Source of the DNA: Filosporella fistucella
Taxonomy: Eukaryota; Ascomycota; Leotiomycetes; Helotiales
Direction: 5' to 3'
NCBI GenBank assembly: GCA_030077755.1
Contig: JAQJZZ010000019.1
Span: 136,501 to 200,500, forward strand
DNA length: 64,000 bases
A program made the position numbers and the translations under genes. Below, one piece after another: positions 47,705-59,000 of this stretch (position 1 is its first letter; each line of letters opens with the position of its first letter). Below the pieces are notes generated by a model. It did no database searches. It had not been told where the DNA came from and saw nothing but the letters and a program-made list of their open reading frames with translations.

Positions 47705-49521
47705 ATGTCGCAAGATAAGGCATCTCTGGTTTTCCAGTCTGAACGAGATCCTCCATTTCCAGCTCCTCCCCAAGTTGATAAATATAAATTCCAGTCATCG
47801 CCTGCATATGAATCTGGGGCCGTCCACGCATTTGCACCAGCTTTAGGAGGGACAGCCTGGTCTGAGGCGACATTCCGAACGCAGGATGCGCTACCATATC
47901 GACCTGGACGCTCACCCCGACTAAATTCAGGAGAAGCACAGCGAAGCCAAGGTTCGCAGCAATATCTTCCCGGCGCTTCATTTCGACCAACGCCAGTAGC
48001 GGCACGAGAGAGCCAAGATTCGCAGCAATATCTCCATGGAGCCTCGTTTCGACCCGCGCCAGCAACGACTTTTCCAAGCCCAGATATGCAGCAACATGTT
48101 ATGAGACCTTCATATCAACCGAAGCAAGAGCCAGAAGCAACACAAGGAAGCCAAGATTTGGCAGCGATATCCCAAGATCTCTTGCCAGCGTCTTTCCGAG
48201 ATCCTGATGAGCCGAAACATGATATAAGTAAACAAGAAGAATCTCCAGCTCGCACCGGGGTGAATAAGACGGAATCATTGATATCGCTTGCAAGCAGCAA
48301 AGTGGCGGAACCAGGCGATGTCGATACGACCGTTGAGACCCCAGATGCTCTTACTGATACACCTCCTGATGTGAAACATAACACCGCAAATGTACTTTCG
48401 GATGAAATGAAAGAAATCCCAATCGAGACCAATAACGCTCAAACCGAGACACAACCCGAGATCGATCACTACCCGACACTTATCCCTTCCCGTCCCATCT
48501 TCCTAAAGGAAGACGAATCGATTACAGCAACACCTCAATCTATGATCAGACAGCCCAAGGATTCTTCAAATAATCCATTTGCTAGTCCTAGCTTTAACCG
48601 AATGGGACATTTCGACAAGTTGTCAGATGTGAAACCAAAGGAAACGGCTACAGCTCCCTCTATCGTCCCCCCAGCCACTCAACTACAAGGACGACCGCCT
48701 CTTGTAGCAACACATGATTCTGGAGCCAACGGCATACCATCAGTTCAAGATCAAAATTCCCTCGAATACATTACCCGCCAACCAACATGTACTCTAAATC
48801 TAGTGTGCTACCGTGCGAGAGCAAAAGGTTGTGAGCTCCATCAGATCCACACAGTCTTGTCTTCTCGTTTTGAAAATACGGAAGCATTCAAGACAGCAAT
48901 TGCTGTTAATCCGAGTCTCATACCCAATGATACGGCATTCTTCCAAGCACTAAGAGATGTCTACCTCCGCAAGATGTGCGGCTTCTGGAGGAGAAATTTC
49001 TTCCTCAAAACACTTCGAGGTGTCCGCCTGCTTTCTGTGAGTACCCAGCCACGTCACTTGCCGCCGTATTGAGATCCTAACAAGACAAAGTTCACACCCA
49101 CCAGCCGTCCAGCAGTCGTCCCCCTCGATGACTTCGTCCTTCAAGAAATCTTGTTCGCATACCAGAATCCCTCAAAGATCACCACAGAACACGAGTGGAT
49201 CGACTGGGTTTTCCGACTCCGGCAGACAGATCGTCGACACGCATTGGAATTCGTGGAGGGTTGGAACGGGACCAGGATCGCAATCGCGGGTTCTATACCG
49301 CTCATCTTTTCTACAGTGATTGGAATCGTGTGGAGTGTGAGAGGGAGCGGGATCCAGGACGGCTTCGCGATTGCAGGATTTGTTCTTACTGCTGGCAGTT
49401 GTAAGTCGTCTCTTTGGCAGGCAGAAGATTGGTGACATGTACTTGCTAATAAATGGCAGTGTTGATGGCTCTCCTAGCTGTAATTAGTGGAATTGAGGCG
49501 TCTGGGCGGTTGAGTTCATGA
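47705..49521 (+). CDS. Disordered protein with C-terminal membrane segments
   Basis: The product has 567 residues from three exons, 47705-49036, 49091-49400 and 49460-49521. Residues 1-360 are Pro/Gln/Ser/Glu-rich and probably disordered, with a duplicated segment (SQGSQQYLPGASFRP and SQDSQQYLHGASFRP). From about residue 366 the sequence becomes ordered (RQPTCTLNLVCYRARAKGCE, SLIPNDTAFFQALRDVYLRKM). It ends with DWVFRLRQTDRRHALEFVEGW and two hydrophobic helices (IAIAGSIPLIFSTVIGIVWSV and FAIAGFVLTAGSLLMALLAVI). The two helices suggest a tail anchored in an internal or plasma membrane with a long cytosolic part. The family is seen in filamentous fungi without known function. The last intron lies inside the final membrane helix, and the spliced frame is clean. 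Confidence 0.8.
47938..48080 (+). repeat. Internal coding duplication (about 60 bp)
   Basis: Two adjacent segments of about 60-66 bp share long identical stretches (AGCCAAG.TTCGCAGCAATATC and GCTTCATTTCGACC-like). They encode SQxSQQYLxGASFRPxP twice, and a third, weaker copy follows (DMQQHVMRPSYQP). Confidence 0.8.
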
Positions 49522-51340
49522 TGGGCATATCGAGCGAGGAGAAATGATCGAGTTTTGTGCTCACAAGCTCAAATCAAGTCGCATACTAAGAACATCCCTC
49601 TTTACCTGCCCTTGGTTGAAGTTTAACATCCCAAAATTCTCTTGCTTCGTCACAGGTAACAGCAAGACTTCGCTGAATTGCTACTGGCCTCAGCATGATA
49701 GACCATGTGTGAAATGTGAAGAGAGGGGTAAGCAGAAGCTACAACAGCTAGAAGTGGTATATCCAGGTATAAGTACAACGAAGTGTTGTGAAGGTTTAGA
49801 GAAGCTATCCTCAAACTCAGAAATCTGAAGCAACAATTGATACAGGTCATATCAAAGCCAACATCATAATAAAAAGAGCTTAGAATTGCAAAAATAAAAT
49901 TTGGCGACAAGGCGAGGTTGGCAGGGCGAGGCACTGGAGGGGGCGGCTTGGACAACTTTCACGTGATGTTCTACGCCACCAAAATGAACACCAAGACCAA
50001 GTCAATGGAAATATCAATATTGTTCGTCTCCAGCTGCAGTTCGACGCTGAACATCATGGAACGTCTCCCGCTTCAATCTTTGCCAGAAAATCAGCTCATA
50101 TCGGCTTTACTGGATTGGCCACTATAAATGTCTCCTCCATTATAATTGCGACTGTGCGCTGAGTCGCGATTCTTCTCCACGAGCTTGGCGACCACAACTT
50201 CCGCATACGACGCTGACAGGACCCAGAAGTAGGTGAGAGAGCATTGTTACGGATTGATTCCGCACATCAGATCTCGAATTTTTCGTTAGCAGAAGTCTTG
50301 AACTCTTTCCACGTTTCAACTCCAATCTTCCAACGTTCCAGCATTCCTACGCTTCCTCGTGCATTCTCCTCCTTCTCTGCCAGCTAATTACACAGGAACG
50401 AGTCCCTGCAAATTTACGAACAGCCAATGTGGCTTCCAAAATTGTGAATTCATTTTCTCCTACAATCTACGAATGCAAACCTCCACGCGCGACGGACACA
50501 ATGGACTACGATAGCAATGCGATGACCCAAGAAACAACTTCAATGCTCCGCCTTTCACACCGCGGTACACAACCAGTCTCAGCGATTCAATCCTAGACGT
50601 GCAGCAAGGAAGATGAAGATGTTGGAATGGGTGTCATACCCGCCGTATGGCTTTGGTACACTGTCGTCGGTGGTTGAAAGGTGTGGATATCAAGGCAATT
50701 CGAGCCATGTTCGAAAAAAAGAACGCGAGAATTGTCAGTTCAGTCTGTGGTGTCTTCAGTGCGATTCCAGCGGACAGATATCGAAAATTTGCGGCTTCAT
50801 GCTGGAAGCACATGAGATGAGCGGTAGTGTGGTCGGTGTCATACCCACCATATGCTCTGCTTGTTAAGTCCATTATTGGTCTGCGCCAATACTCTGGACC
50901 TGCTCGTATTGTATAGTTCATTTCTTGCTTTTTGAGTAATTCTATTTGTTCTTCCACTATAATTTCTATCCTATATCATGCCCAAAAGACACCAACTAGC
51001 TACAGTTTGCCGAGTGGCTCTTTCAATGCCATCAATACTTCACCTCTCTGATTATTTCACATGGAATGGACGACCCGTCTTGTTCCAATCAAGTCTCGAG
51101 CTCAATATCCCATCTGCCTAAGATCTTGAGAACGATCTCGTACTCTACTTACCAGGGGATGATACTTCTTGTAAATTTTTTCGTCAGGTCTACTTGTACT
51201 ACCCACTACTGAATGTTTGGCACTTGAGCTTGAATAAATCAGCAGTGGTTCATAATGGAGATGAACATTTCTTACCCTCCGATGCAGAAACCTTAGGTAT
51301 GGTGTCTTTCGGACCTGCGATGAACTTGTGTGTTTTGGAA
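49522..51340. other. Intergenic, possible gene debris
   Basis: No intact gene is present. A 107-codon minus-strand frame at 50634-50957 (MEEQIELLKKQEMNYT...) lies downstream of the Hsp70-like relic on the same strand. It might be its remote end, but I could not match it to the C-terminal Hsp70 motifs. The plus-strand frames here are its shadows. Confidence 0.4.
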
Positions 51341-51830
51341 CTACAGCCACCTAGTCTGATATGAGCACGGCAGGGAAAGCGAGGTTATGTAGTCCTGGAT
51401 CCAACAGTGGAGTGTTTGCTTTGATCTTGGGGCACCAGGGAGGTTGCTGTCATAAGACGGTATGGTCATGTACATTTTGAAGTATTCCTTAATGCTGGCG
51501 ATCAGGTTCTTCTGCACAGATGCCCCAGGCAATGAGAGCATCGTTTTCATCATAAGCCAACCGGGTTGGGATTTTCTCAGCAATTTTGCGCCAGCGGCCT
51601 GGCCAGTCGAGCTCGTTAATGCGCCAGCATGCTCCTAATAAGGTCAGCATTTGTGCTTTAATAAGCTTTGGGTTGACATACCAGAGCCTGTCATGCCGAA
51701 ATCGACACAGATGAGTGTTTGTTTTGGTTTTGCTATCACTGGAATGTGGGTGTCGTCTGCCTTGGGGCCAGGTATGCTTGAAATTCTGGTGTGGAATTCA
51801 GCTACTATAAAAACCCTAACAACAGATAGC
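51341..51830 (-). pseudogene. Hsp70-like ATPase domain protein, fragment
   Basis: On the minus strand, from higher to lower coordinates, one reads VIAKPKQTLICVDFGMTG. This is the opening ATP-binding strand of fungal Hsp70-like proteins (phosphate loop DFGxT). An intact-looking 40-60-bp intron (GTATGT...TTATTAG) follows, then WPGRWRKIAEKIPTRLAYDEND and LIAWGICAEEPDRQ. A TAA then interrupts, while the family-like continuation IKEYFKMYM...PRSKQTLHCWIQDYI is in another frame, so one base has been gained or lost near 51503. The adenosine and C-terminal parts that should follow were not found. Such Hsp70-like genes are numerous and fast-evolving in filamentous ascomycetes. Confidence 0.72.
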
Positions 51831-52097
51831 AGAAGCCCTATGTTTCACAAACCCCTTGCATTCGGACTCTTGACACCAGGTCTTTGATTTCCTTGGGTAT
51901 TGGTAATTTGAGGAAATCCAAGACTTCAAATACGGGGTCTCGGGTAGCTGCATATTCGAAGGACTAGTTGTCGCAGCAATTATTCTAGTGCGGAACATAA
52001 ATGATCTTTCTTGAACAAAGAAATCAGAAAGTGCTCTCTCAAAAGGCTCATCTCAGGTACTGGATTTGAAGAATGCCAACCACCACCACGACTCGCA

Positions 52098-53235
52098 ATG
52101 ATGTCCAAACCTACCCTTGCCCTTATTATTGCCTTACCCTTGGGGCTGCTATTGTTCGCTATCATTATCGGAAGTGCAATTCTTCTTGTTCGTTTTTGGA
52201 TGCAGCGCGTAGCTGTAAGTGAAGACTTGCGCATAGCTAAGATACGGCTCACCAAGCTTCAAAAGCAAGTCTATACTGTACCGAATCTAGGATCGAATGA
52301 GCTCAATGATGTGTACAAACTTGCGGATACAAGGGAAACTGTCGGTTTTCTTCAGTCAGAAGTTGTAGATGCGTATACCCATTTCTTCTGCTCTCTCGGT
52401 ACTTATATATGGAACTGGATCGATCTTGAGGGCCCTTCAGCGCCTCCTAAGAAAGACTCAGTTTCTCGAATCGAAGCTATTCTCTTTCCAAAGTCACCGC
52501 CAAGTGAGTCCTTGCAGACAGAGAATGATACGAGCTTGTTTCCAAACCCCCACGAATACACTGCCGAGGAGATATGTTCAGCAATCGAAACACGGAAGAC
52601 CAGGCATGCCATGCTCCAATATATTCTGATATCAGTAATCCTCAAGGCAGCCTTCCTTCATGAGAATGCTACTTCGACTCTACTTCCATTTGATCCGATC
52701 GATGTGCGATCCTTGTACAGGCTTCGCGAGGCAGCTCGAACGCTTGATCGTAGGGATCTCTTCTGTCATTTTGTGTAGCGCGGTCAATCGTTAACCTTCT
52801 CGTTGTACTTTAGTCAGTCCCAGTGTTCTCGTCCACATAGCCAGTTATTGGATCAATAATTCAATCAGGATCCCCAATACTGCTCCTCGCTCAACCAGAA
52901 GAGAGTTGTACCACACGCTCATCGAGTCTCTTTTTGAGCCATACTTTGATACGAACGCAGACCGACAACAGCATCGGAGCGATCTCAACGATATCCTCGA
53001 TAAAGCTGCTGAGTTTGGAAAGAGAGCTACTGGCTGTTCGCGTTACTTCGAACTGCGCTGGGGCAATCGAGAGGACGTTAAATGGATCGTGCGCTATCCG
53101 GCACTTCATGTCGAATATATGGACGTTGACAAAATAGTCAATCATCGAGTGGTTAATGGGGCAATGCATAGTGCGACTGTCGATGAGATTAGGCAAGATA
53201 TGATCCGTGCTGGGGCCATTTTGGATTCGGCATGA
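52098..53235 (+). CDS. Single-pass membrane protein of unknown function
   Basis: The favoured model has 357 residues and two exons, 52098-52749 and 52814-53235. The alternative donor at 52765 also keeps the frame and adds five codons. The N-terminus is one strong membrane helix (LALIIALPLGLLLFAIIIGSAILLV, residues 7-31) preceded by MMSKPT. A short coiled stretch follows (AKIRLTKLQKQVY). The rest is a soluble helical region with FCSLGTYIWNWIDLE and HAMLQYILISVILKAAFLH, and the second exon has RRELYHTLIESLFEPY. An in-frame Met at 52011 would add 29 residues, and I prefer the start next to the membrane helix. No enzyme motif is seen. The donor choice is the weakest point of the model. Confidence 0.6.
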
Positions 53236-54019
53236 GTTTTTGTAGAACATCATACATGCTCCCTGTTTCATTTCGTGATGTCTTTGTGGTTAAGTGCCGA
53301 GACTTCGAAAATTCTTCATCGTTAATAATATGTTGATATTATACATCATCTTACTTGGCCTCATGTTCTCTCTATCATTTCAGCAGAGGGGGAAATCACT
53401 CAACTTGGGTTTTGCCTAACTATTCTCTTCCCTTTGCGACGTTCATCCAGGTCATCAAGCCGTTGGACCATGCTCCTCTGGTTTGGTCCCTGTGCGGAAC
53501 AGATTTCGGCCTCAAATCACACTGACTTTTCTATTCCGAGACAATTTCCAGATTAAGGAAACAGTGAAACAATGCGCCCTGAGTTTGAGAAGTTTTCCAT
53601 GCTTGTGAAATACAAGTATAAAATTTTCTTTGTTGTTAGTGGCTGAAGTTCAGCGAAGGCTCTCATTTTGGCCTTCTAGTGACGCCGAACAGCCACGCCA
53701 AATTGAAGGCTCACACACTCTTCTTTATTACAGACAGTGTATCTGCTTTGATGGCTTAGGGCATCACACATAGATCAACCGAAGCCGATTTCTCGCAGAG
53801 TGATTTTCAGATTCTATCGAATATATACTCGGCTTTCGTCACTTGTGCACAGCATCCCCGATAATCGACACATTTTCGTTCCGTGTCATCGCTGGCCGGT
53901 GGTAATCGTCATATATCTTTACTTCTATTTTAATTTCCTTGGAAATTCCACTGTAACTTTCAAATCCCCCCAACATCACGCCTGGCTCCATTCGTGTCTA
54001 ATCGTGCCCAATTATTCAA
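53236..54019. other. Intergenic, upstream of the lone STAND N-terminal domain gene
   Basis: No gene is supported. It holds the 3' flank of the membrane protein gene and a promoter with a TATA-like GAATATATACTCGG near 53818, about 200 bp upstream of the next ATG. Confidence 0.5.
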
Positions 54020-54609
54020 ATGGAACCGGTCACCGCAATCCTCGCAGCTATTGGCACTGGCATCGAAATTTCTCAGGCTATCATCACCGTCATCAGAAAC
54101 TTGAAGAGCACCGCCTTCATCATTCCAAATGTCAGTGATCAAATTTGCCAAATGACCCACCGGCTCAAACATCTTCAACACGAGTCACAAATCCGAATCC
54201 TCAGCGTGAACTTGATTGAGGCTTGGCTTGACTACCAAGAAACTTGCAACAGGCCTCTAACTCGCATCCAAGAACTTGTCCTTTCTTATGCCAAACATAG
54301 CAAGTCAAAGCTCGCCATTTTTGAGAGCGCTAAATTCCAGTATTTAGGTAGCAAAGACGAATTGCATGAGCTGCTGAATTCAATCAGAGAGTGCAATGAT
54401 TACTTTTCATGGCTGTCTGAGTAAGTTAGCTCCAAAATATTGCACGTTATGGTATGAACTAACGCGATGGCAGAAACATCCAAAAAGCTCCTCGAATCGA
54501 GGAAATAATAATAGGAGGTGCTCGGGGCTCCGCAAGTACTGCACTTATTCTAAGTCTTGGACAACATATACAGTTGATGCTAAGAGAAGATGTTGTCAAA
54601 ATTTTCTAA
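54020..54609 (+). CDS. Stand-alone STAND-type (HeLo-like) N-terminal domain protein
   Basis: The product has 178 residues from two exons, 54020-54420 and 54474-54609, with a 53-bp intron GTAAGT...GATGGCAG. The opening MEPVTAILAAIGTGIEISQA is the signature start of the helical N-terminal domain of fungal STAND receptors, as in the large gene at 18.8 kb (MDPLSIIAGVTGIAGFTD). The domain continues through about residue 134 (ECNDYFSWLSE). The short second exon encodes IQKAPRIEEIIIGGARGS and a last helix, then a stop. No NACHT, ankyrin or other effector part follows within 3 kb. It could be a genuine minimal partner or inhibitor, or the surviving 5' end of a truncated receptor gene. The two exons splice cleanly and contain no stop, which favours a functional small gene. 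Confidence 0.65.
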
Positions 54610-57600
54610 TCTCAATTCTCGGATTGTTTAATGATATATTTGACTTTGACACACTGGAGGGAATTAGATGTTTCCTATAAATTACAGGCTGATCTTATAG
54701 ACTCTCGACATATAATCCAGAGTTTTTCACAACACCTCTAATGTTTTATCCGCTCCTGTGTGCTTCTTGGCTTCAAAGAAGAATTGCTTTCAAATCCAAT
54801 TTAGACTGCTGAAGCGTCTGAAGTATGATGTAATTAATTGACTCGAAAAAGATTTTGTTGATTCCGGGATATAGCTCCATACACCGAAAATTAGTTCAAT
54901 TTCATGGTTTATATCCCACCATACTTGAAAGCTGTAATGTTCGGCAACATATATCTTGTGAAATCACCTTTTCCTCTCCAGCTCGAGAGGCAACCTATTT
55001 CTCTTCAAATTCATCCACAAACCACACTTATTTGTCAAAGGAAAAACGTCTACAATCTCGCAAATCTGTTGAGACTTCACTCTCTAGTTTTCTCTTTGTA
55101 TGTTTTTAGATATTCGGACAGCATTCCTTCGCTCCCCATCAGGGTTCACAGTGCACATCACGTGATATAGATGACATCCTGGAGCTTGACAGATTGCTTC
55201 GTACTTGAACATGTAAGTGTAATGTATTTTTGAATTCAGAATGGGTTATAGACATGACGACCGACTAGTGAGTCTTCTCCAAGTCAGAGGTTTACATAGT
55301 TCAAACTTGCGGGACTTTTTTTTCCTTTTGAACCATAGTATATGATACTTGCATACCAAAACCCCACGATTTACAAAATATTCCTCACATATCTTTCGGA
55401 TTCCAAGGCTGATACATGGCCCTCCCCCCTCTACTCCCCTTTGCTCCCCCAGTGTGTCCAAATTAGACTTAGGACCCACAGGGAGACTGATCTGACTGAT
55501 GGATAAGAGAAGTGAGGTCCGTTCACTACCGCCCTTCGATATCACATAAGAAATATAGGGGCTGATCTGACCGGTGATGTGATAGAAAGTAGAGAGGTTT
55601 ACTTACGTCTGATTCGCGTGCAATTTGGGAGTTCTTGCATCAAGAGCACTTTCTAAAGCCACCACACCAAAAGTGAGGCAGCAGGCAGCCACTAGCGACT
55701 CTCCTATCTCGTTTCTTCGGTACTTCGGTCAGCCAATGGGGCGAAGTGCATACAGTAGTCTTTCAGCTCACTATTTTCGGCGTGCAATTGGTGTGAGGTG
55801 TTGCGTGTTTCACACAGATTTAAAACTTAACAGGCTGGTATGGACCCCACCAAAACCGGGCTGAGTTCCCGCACAAGGCTGATTCGACTGATAAAGCGAG
55901 GCGCATTCTGTATCACATTGTGTGTCGCAAGATTTGATTTGAGGTCTTCTATATCAACACCCTGCCTTCCTCTCATCAATATTCTGAGAACACAAGCATA
56001 CCACCTACTAGATTATATCCACATTATATCCACAACAATTTTCGAATTACACAACACAATTCCACACCACGACACCAATCATCAAACTGAATATGGCTGC
56101 TTCTTTCCTCTCGAGCAGTGGGCACTTCCAAGAACAAATTGTGTGCATGATGCCACTCAACTCCTCGCTTTTGGTGTCTTTGTATCCCGGAAACCCCTAA
56201 ATAAAAATTTAAAGTAAAGAATTGCCTCCATTTTTCCAAAATCGGCAACGGCAATAGTTGGACTCAGACTCAGGCCGAATATCACGGAGGGACGCAACTT
56301 TCGTTTGATGAATGAGTTTGTGGTCTAGCTACTCATGGCGAAGTGGAGGAAATTAGAGATTGAAGAGAAAACGAGCAGGTTGGCGAATAATGAAAGTCGA
56401 GATATTGTGCAGTCGGCTGCGAATGTTTGTTGTCATTGATTCTTGAGGAGGAGGATTTGGCAGGAGGAGCTTCATTGAGTTTTTCATATGGAATGATATA
56501 GCGGGCTTGATTTGTGAATCAGCTTGCCTGATGTTTCGTATCTCCGAGTCTGATCGTTGGTCGAGTGTCTAGGAGGAACATTAATGTCGAGAGGGATGAA
56601 ATCATTGGGTCAGAGGCCACTCGTTTCAATATTCTGATTGTTATTGCGAGCTTAGGATAATGCAAATCATGTTGCAGAAGTCTTTTCATCCTCAAATACT
56701 GTCGAATCTCCTTTTCACCACTTGAATATTCATCAGTCGTGAAAATTACAGCAGCTTGACTATATAGCTCCTATGTTTAAAGCCTACTCACGTAACTTCC
56801 TATTCAAAACGAGTTATCTTGGTAACTGTATTGGCTTGCTGTTGAAATATGTGAACCAATGGTACAAAGTCCCACCTGCTCGTGCGGAGGGTAAGTCTTA
56901 TCGAATGGATTTGTACAGGTCAACTCTTCCCCAACGCTTGTAGAAGTTTAATTTTCAAATACGGCACGTCAACCGAGTTGCATTTCTAACACTGTACTTG
57001 TTCCTCACCCTTCATAGTTAGTCTTTAATTCTGCCGACTTCACATTCCAGGATTTTTTCATTTCTTCCAGCCAAATCATAGGTAGCTAGTCAGTATGCTC
57101 AATCCCAGGTAATCATATCTGCATTATGATTCTCAGAACGTATTGGAACTCTAGAATCCAAGAATGTGCTAACATTGGATACTACAAATAATCAAACCCA
57201 AGAGGTCAGAAGTTCTCAGGTCGCGAGTTTCGCAATTCATAAACTTCTCGAGTACTAAAGTCCTCAGGTCGAAAATGTCGCAAATATTTCAATACAGTTA
57301 GCCTATATTTCACCAGGTTCACAGTTGAATTCATTTGCACTTTGTAGTGTCATAGATACGAGTGCTACATTTCAATGTTGCCCCTCCTCACTAATAGCCA
57401 CAAGTCTTTTCTTTCTCGGTTACCTAAGTCCTCGAACATTGATATTCACAAGCGTTAGTCTCTAGGCAAGCATTACTCCAACAGTTTTCAACAATCTGCG
57501 AACGCTCTCAAAGGCCATGCAGGACACTGCCCTCCCCGCTCTCATCCATACGTGATAATTAGCCGGCACTTCTCAAACTAAATGTTTACTTCGCATTGGA

Positions 57601-57711
57601 GTTGGTTGCTACCACTCTATTCTACACGTATGGATGTTAAAATTCTAGATAGGACTTTACTCCTTTCCAAGTCAGATCAATTTCCCCAATTTCCCCCAAA
57701 ACATATTTTCA
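54610..57711. other. Intergenic, no supported gene
   Basis: There are 3.1 kb of A/T-rich sequence with short, unrecognised frames. Reading on from the preceding gene, the stretches at 54690-55200 contain scattered stops and no NACHT or ankyrin motif, so they do not prove a former receptor. Direct repeats of a TATATCCACA word occur near 56020-56035, and a TCAGGTCG word recurs at 57217 and 57265. Confidence 0.5.
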
Positions 57712-58517
57712 TCAGTCTCGATACTGAGATAGATTTGTTAGTTTTCCTGGATGGTGGAACTTTGCTGAAGGATTGAACAATTTAGTAGTCAAGGCGGGGC
57801 TGGGAATTGACTGATGATACTCAACCTCATTGCTCGGAGGTCGCATAAGAGAGCCATGCCACTTGTTGGCAGTATTCGGTATCCTTTTGGGGAGACCTCT
57901 CCCTAATTGCTGGTTAGCCTCTTCCTGTGTCGGATGCGTCGTCTTCACTGGTCGGATCCTGAACGCGTGAGTTGATAATGAGCGAGATCGTTCTCTGTTG
58001 ATATCACGTTTATCTGGAGCCTGTTCAGCAGTATTTTGTTTTGTTACACCTCTTCATTGTTGTTCTTGCGACTGAACCTCAACATCCTGGATCTTTGAAG
58101 CAACGCCGTTATTTAGGGTTGTCGTCTTCTGCACTGGCGGCACAATTTTCGGTGACTTTTGATGAGAACCAGCTGGCCAACGTTGTCTTTCTTTCTCCAA
58201 ATGAAGGCGACGGCCTAGATCTTGCGGTGAATATTGAGCTAGTGTCTCTTGCTCTTGAACAGGACTTCCTCGCTGGACAAGCCTTCTTGCAAGGCAAGTT
58301 CGGGGAGACGGTGGATTCCTGCCACGAGTATTGCCCTGAGCCGCACTGCCAACTTCGATAGCAGGCTGGGGCGCATTTGTAGGTGGTGAAGTTTGGGATC
58401 TGCAATTTGATCATTTGTGTTCTGAGGTGTATTTGGTGATGGAGAAGTGATTTGGAAAGACTTTTCAGGCTGCTGGATGTCAGGTTTGGGAAACTTTTCG
58501 GATGGGGGAAGAGCCAT
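57712..58517 (-). pseudogene. Unidentified protein gene, apparently decayed
   Basis: On the minus strand the start MALPPSEKFPKPDIQQPEK opens a Pro/Gln-rich, protein-like reading. After about 45 codons the sensible reading moves to a second frame (QTSPPTNAPQPAIEVGSAAQ, then LARRLVQRGSPVQEQE and LHLEKERQRWPAG). That frame runs to 57712 except for one TGA near 58066, after QSQEQQ; a CGA codon with one C-to-T change would explain it. I found no intron to account for the frame change. The sequence is hydrophilic and low in complexity, without any known domain. Confidence 0.4.
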
Positions 58518-59000
58518 CGCTGGTATATCAGCGCTTCTTCCATGAAACCCTGCCGCTCAAAGTGTATGATGTATGTATCTTGCTGTATGTCTTGCAGGAG
58601 TGTACCAGTCGAGCTTGGAAGCGGGCAGTGACTGTGTGTAGTGCGAATGTTTGGTGCAAGTACTTGTTGTATGTCTTCACGAAGACTGCTGTCGAGACTG
58701 GACTGGGTCTCTTACTTTGTGTATGGAAGTTGTGTTTATGAAGTGGAAACATGGGAGCAGCACTGGTGGCTTAAATAGACGCGTTAAAGCAGCAAACCGT
58801 GGGATTTATGAATGTGAGAGTGCAGGGAAAAAGAAGAGGAATCAGGAGTCATTCAATTGAATGGGAAGCTGAAACGTGGGAATGATAGGAAATGACACTA
58901 CAAACTGTGAATGTAATCCACACGCTGCAACCCACCAAGCTTCCATTTCTCCTACCACTTTCAAGATCTGTTGCACAAGTTTCTAATACAGTCTCCACCA
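58518..59000. other. Intergenic, no supported gene
   Basis: Only short frames are seen. It is flanked by two decayed minus-strand genes and probably includes the old promoter of the one at 57.7-58.5 kb. Confidence 0.5.

Noticed and set aside
54690..55200. NACHT or ankyrin remains downstream of the lone HeLo-like gene
   Set aside because: No Walker, sensor or ankyrin TPLHxAA-type motif could be read in any frame, so truncation of a larger receptor is not demonstrated.
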